A model generated the notes under the pieces. That model was not told the DNA's origin and made no database searches. It saw only the letters and a program-made list of their open reading frames with translations. Of a stretch of 6,285 nucleotides of DNA, positions 4,809 through 6,285 are shown one piece after another. The stretch is from contig JAJYWT010000185.1 of the NCBI GenBank assembly GCA_021791345.1, forward strand, positions 1 through 6,285, read 5' to 3'. How positions within the stretch are numbered: position 1 is the stretch's first letter; each line of letters opens with the position of its first letter. The DNA comes from a bacterium. GTDB lineage: Bacteria > Chloroflexota > Dormibacteria > UBA8260 > Bog-877. Made by a program: the position numbers and the translations under genes.

Positions 4809-6285
4809 CCGCCCGGTAGAGGGTGTCACGCTCCCGGGGGACGCGGCCCACCCCCCGGATCGCGGCCTCGATCTCCGACGGCTCCAGGTTCTGCCCGTGC
4901 TTGGCACCGCTCATCCGGGTGATGGACTCCTCCATCAGGGTCCCCCCGAAGTCGTTGGCGCCCCAGCGCAGCGACTCCGCCACCCCGTCCGGGCCGAGCT
5001 TCACCCAGCTGGTCTGGATGTTGGGGATGTCGGCCCCGAAGTAGAGGCGGCAGAAGGCGGTGAAGCGCAGCGAGTCCTCCAGCGTCAGCGGTTGCTGGAT
5101 CCCGAAGAACTTCCCCAGGGTGTTGTGCTCCACCTGGAACGGCAGCAAGACGAACTCGGTGAAGCCGCCGGTCTCGCGCTGGAGGTTGCGGATCACCTCC
5201 AGGTGCTGCAGGCGATGCCAGGGGGTCTCGACGTGGCCGTACATGATGGTGGCGGTCGTGCGCAGCCCGACCCGATGAGCGGTGCGCATCACGTCCACCC
5301 ACTCCTTCGTGGTCAGCTTCTCCGGGCAGAGGATCCGCCGCACCTCCTCGACCAGGATCTCGGCAGCGGTGCCCGGCATCGTCCCCAGGCCGGCGTCCCG
5401 GAGCTGCCGGATCACGTCCTCCACCGACCGGCCCGAGAGCTGCGAGATGTAGCGGATCTCCTCGGGGGAGAGGGCGTGCAGGTGCAGGCTGGGCCATCTG
5501 CCCTTGATCTCCCGGAACAGGGAGTCGTAGAACTTAAGGTCCAGCTCGGGGGTGAGCCCGGATTGCATGCAGATCTCGGTCGCGCCCCGGGTGACCGCCT
5601 CCTCGAGCTTGGCGAAGATGGTGTCGTGGTCGTGGAAGTAGGCCCCCTTGACCGTGAGCGAGCCGCGGCGGAAGCCGCAGAACTTGCAGCTGCCCACGCA
5701 CACGTTGCTGATGTTGACGTTGCGGTTGACGACATAGCTGACGGTGTCCCCGACCAGCTCCGTGCGGAGCCGGTCCGCCGCCCAGCGGATATCGGCCGAG
5801 GTCTCCTGGTAGACCGGCAGCCGCTCCTGAAGGCGATAGCCCAGCGTCCTGGCCTTGGCCGCCAGGTCGTCCTGGTTGGGCCAGGCAAAGGCGGGGCTGA
5901 CGGAGTCGCCATCGGCTGAGATCCCCCCCAGGTCCCGGGCTCCCGCCTCCACCAGCTGGGGCCAGCCCTCGAAGTTGAGGTTGGGCGGGATCTGCACCGC
6001 GACCTCGGGGGGCAGGATCTCGCGGGCCATCCTCACCGCCTCGGTGAACTCCTCCTTGGTGGGCGGCGGCTGGTCCGCCATCGGGGTGCCCGGCTTGGGG
6101 ATGAAGTTCTGGACGATGACCTCCTGGATGTGGTGGTGGCGTCGGTGAGACTCCGCGATCAGCTCGAGCGCCTGGCGGCGATGCGCGCCGGACTCCCCTA
6201 TCCCCACCAGGATCCCGGTCGTGAACGGGATCTGGAGCTCCCCGGCCCAATCGAGGTGGGCGAGCCGCTCCAGGTGGCGCTTGCC
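4759..6285 (-). CDS. fbiC: FbiC, bifunctional 7,8-didemethyl-8-hydroxy-5-deazariboflavin (Fo) synthase, 5' part outside window
   Basis: Radical-SAM enzyme that builds the Fo chromophore of coenzyme F420 from tyrosine and 5-amino-6-ribitylamino-uracil. In FbiC the CofG and CofH activities sit in one polypeptide. The frame is open to the right edge, so 508 residues are visible and the start plus the CofG cysteine motif are missing. Visible residues 1-160 are the end of CofG: FTTGILVGIGES (21-32), IQEVIVQNFIPKPGTPMA (53-70), QIPPNL (98-103) and DLGGISADGDSVSP (118-131). CofH follows, with YVVNRNVNISNVC (184-196) running into the radical-SAM CX3CX2C motif (C196, C200, C203; codons at 5677-5700). 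Further motifs are CMQSGLTPELD (239-249), HALSPEE (270-276), GTMPGTAAEIL (301-311), MYGHVETPWH (348-357), GGFTEFVLLPF (373-383), NIQTSWVKLG (422-431) and GGTLMEESITRMSGA (447-461). The CofG-CofH junction is unusually short. The C-terminus runs about 15 residues past the usual end, into the overlap with the plus-strand gene. Confidence 0.96.
   Translation of the reverse strand, partial: GKRHLERLAHLDWAGELQIPFTTGILVGIGESGAHRRQALELIAESHRRHHHIQEVIVQNFIPKPGTPMADQPPPTKEEFTEAVRMAREILPPEVAVQIPPNLNFEGWPQLVEAGARDLGGISADGDSVSPAFAWPNQDDLAAKARTLGYRLQERLPVYQETSADIRWAADRLRTELVGDTVSYVVNRNVNISNVCVGSCKFCGFRRGSLTVKGAYFHDHDTIFAKLEEAVTRGATEICMQSGLTPELDLKFYDSLFREIKGRWPSLHLHALSPEEIRYISQLSGRSVEDVIRQLRDAGLGTMPGTAAEILVEEVRRILCPEKLTTKEWVDVMRTAHRVGLRTTATIMYGHVETPWHRLQHLEVIRNLQRETGGFTEFVLLPFQVEHNTLGKFFGIQQPLTLEDSLRFTAFCRLYFGADIPNIQTSWVKLGPDGVAESLRWGANDFGGTLMEESITRMSGAKHGQNLEPSEIEAAIRGVGRVPRERDTLYRAVTERPRDREASRAAIA

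Noticed and set aside
6205..6207. GTG as the start of fbiC.
   Set aside because: It falls inside the conserved CofG stretch FTTGILVGIGES, and the frame continues to the window edge with CofG-like sequence, so the gene is truncated by the window and does not start here.

Overview
The window is GC-rich and almost entirely coding. It carries four minus-strand genes and one plus-strand gene, and the two end genes run off the window. Together the genes suggest a high-GC, F420-making Gram-positive-type or Chloroflexota/Dormibacterota-like bacterium, possibly a deep-branching actinobacterium. The arguments are the fused F420 synthase FbiC, a canonical RecJ (from memory, absent from many classical actinobacteria such as mycobacteria), and a membrane-anchored molybdopterin oxidoreductase whose N-terminal membrane domain resembles Chloroflexota/actinobacterial versions. 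This placement is an inference from gene content, not a measurement.

Layout from right to left, following minus-strand transcription. Positions 6285-4759 hold the 3' part of fbiC: the end of the CofG domain plus a complete CofH domain. Positions 4305-4808 hold a small plus-strand gene for an unrecognised four-helix membrane protein. It starts head-to-head with recJ and its last 50 bases overlap the end of fbiC. Positions 4285-2534 hold recJ, a complete single-strand exonuclease with DHH, DHHA1 and OB domains. Thirteen bases later, positions 2520-913 encode a membrane-anchored sulfite-oxidase-type molybdoenzyme. After a 37-base gap, positions 875-1 hold the N-terminal 291 residues of an AI-2E family membrane transporter.

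recJ, the molybdoenzyme gene and the transporter gene are closely packed in one direction and are probably cotranscribed, although their functions (DNA repair, envelope redox chemistry, membrane transport) are not obviously linked. FbiC makes the deazaflavin chromophore of coenzyme F420 and is a separate unit. No stretch over 300 bases lacks a gene; the only non-coding gaps are about 37, 13 and at most 19 bases. I saw no RNA genes, insertion sequences, CRISPR arrays or origins.

I do not see a clearly new multi-gene system. The points most worth following are the internal twin-arginine motif behind four membrane helices in the molybdoenzyme, the very short CofG-CofH junction in FbiC, and the unknown membrane gene wedged antisense between fbiC and recJ with overlaps or near-overlaps at both ends.
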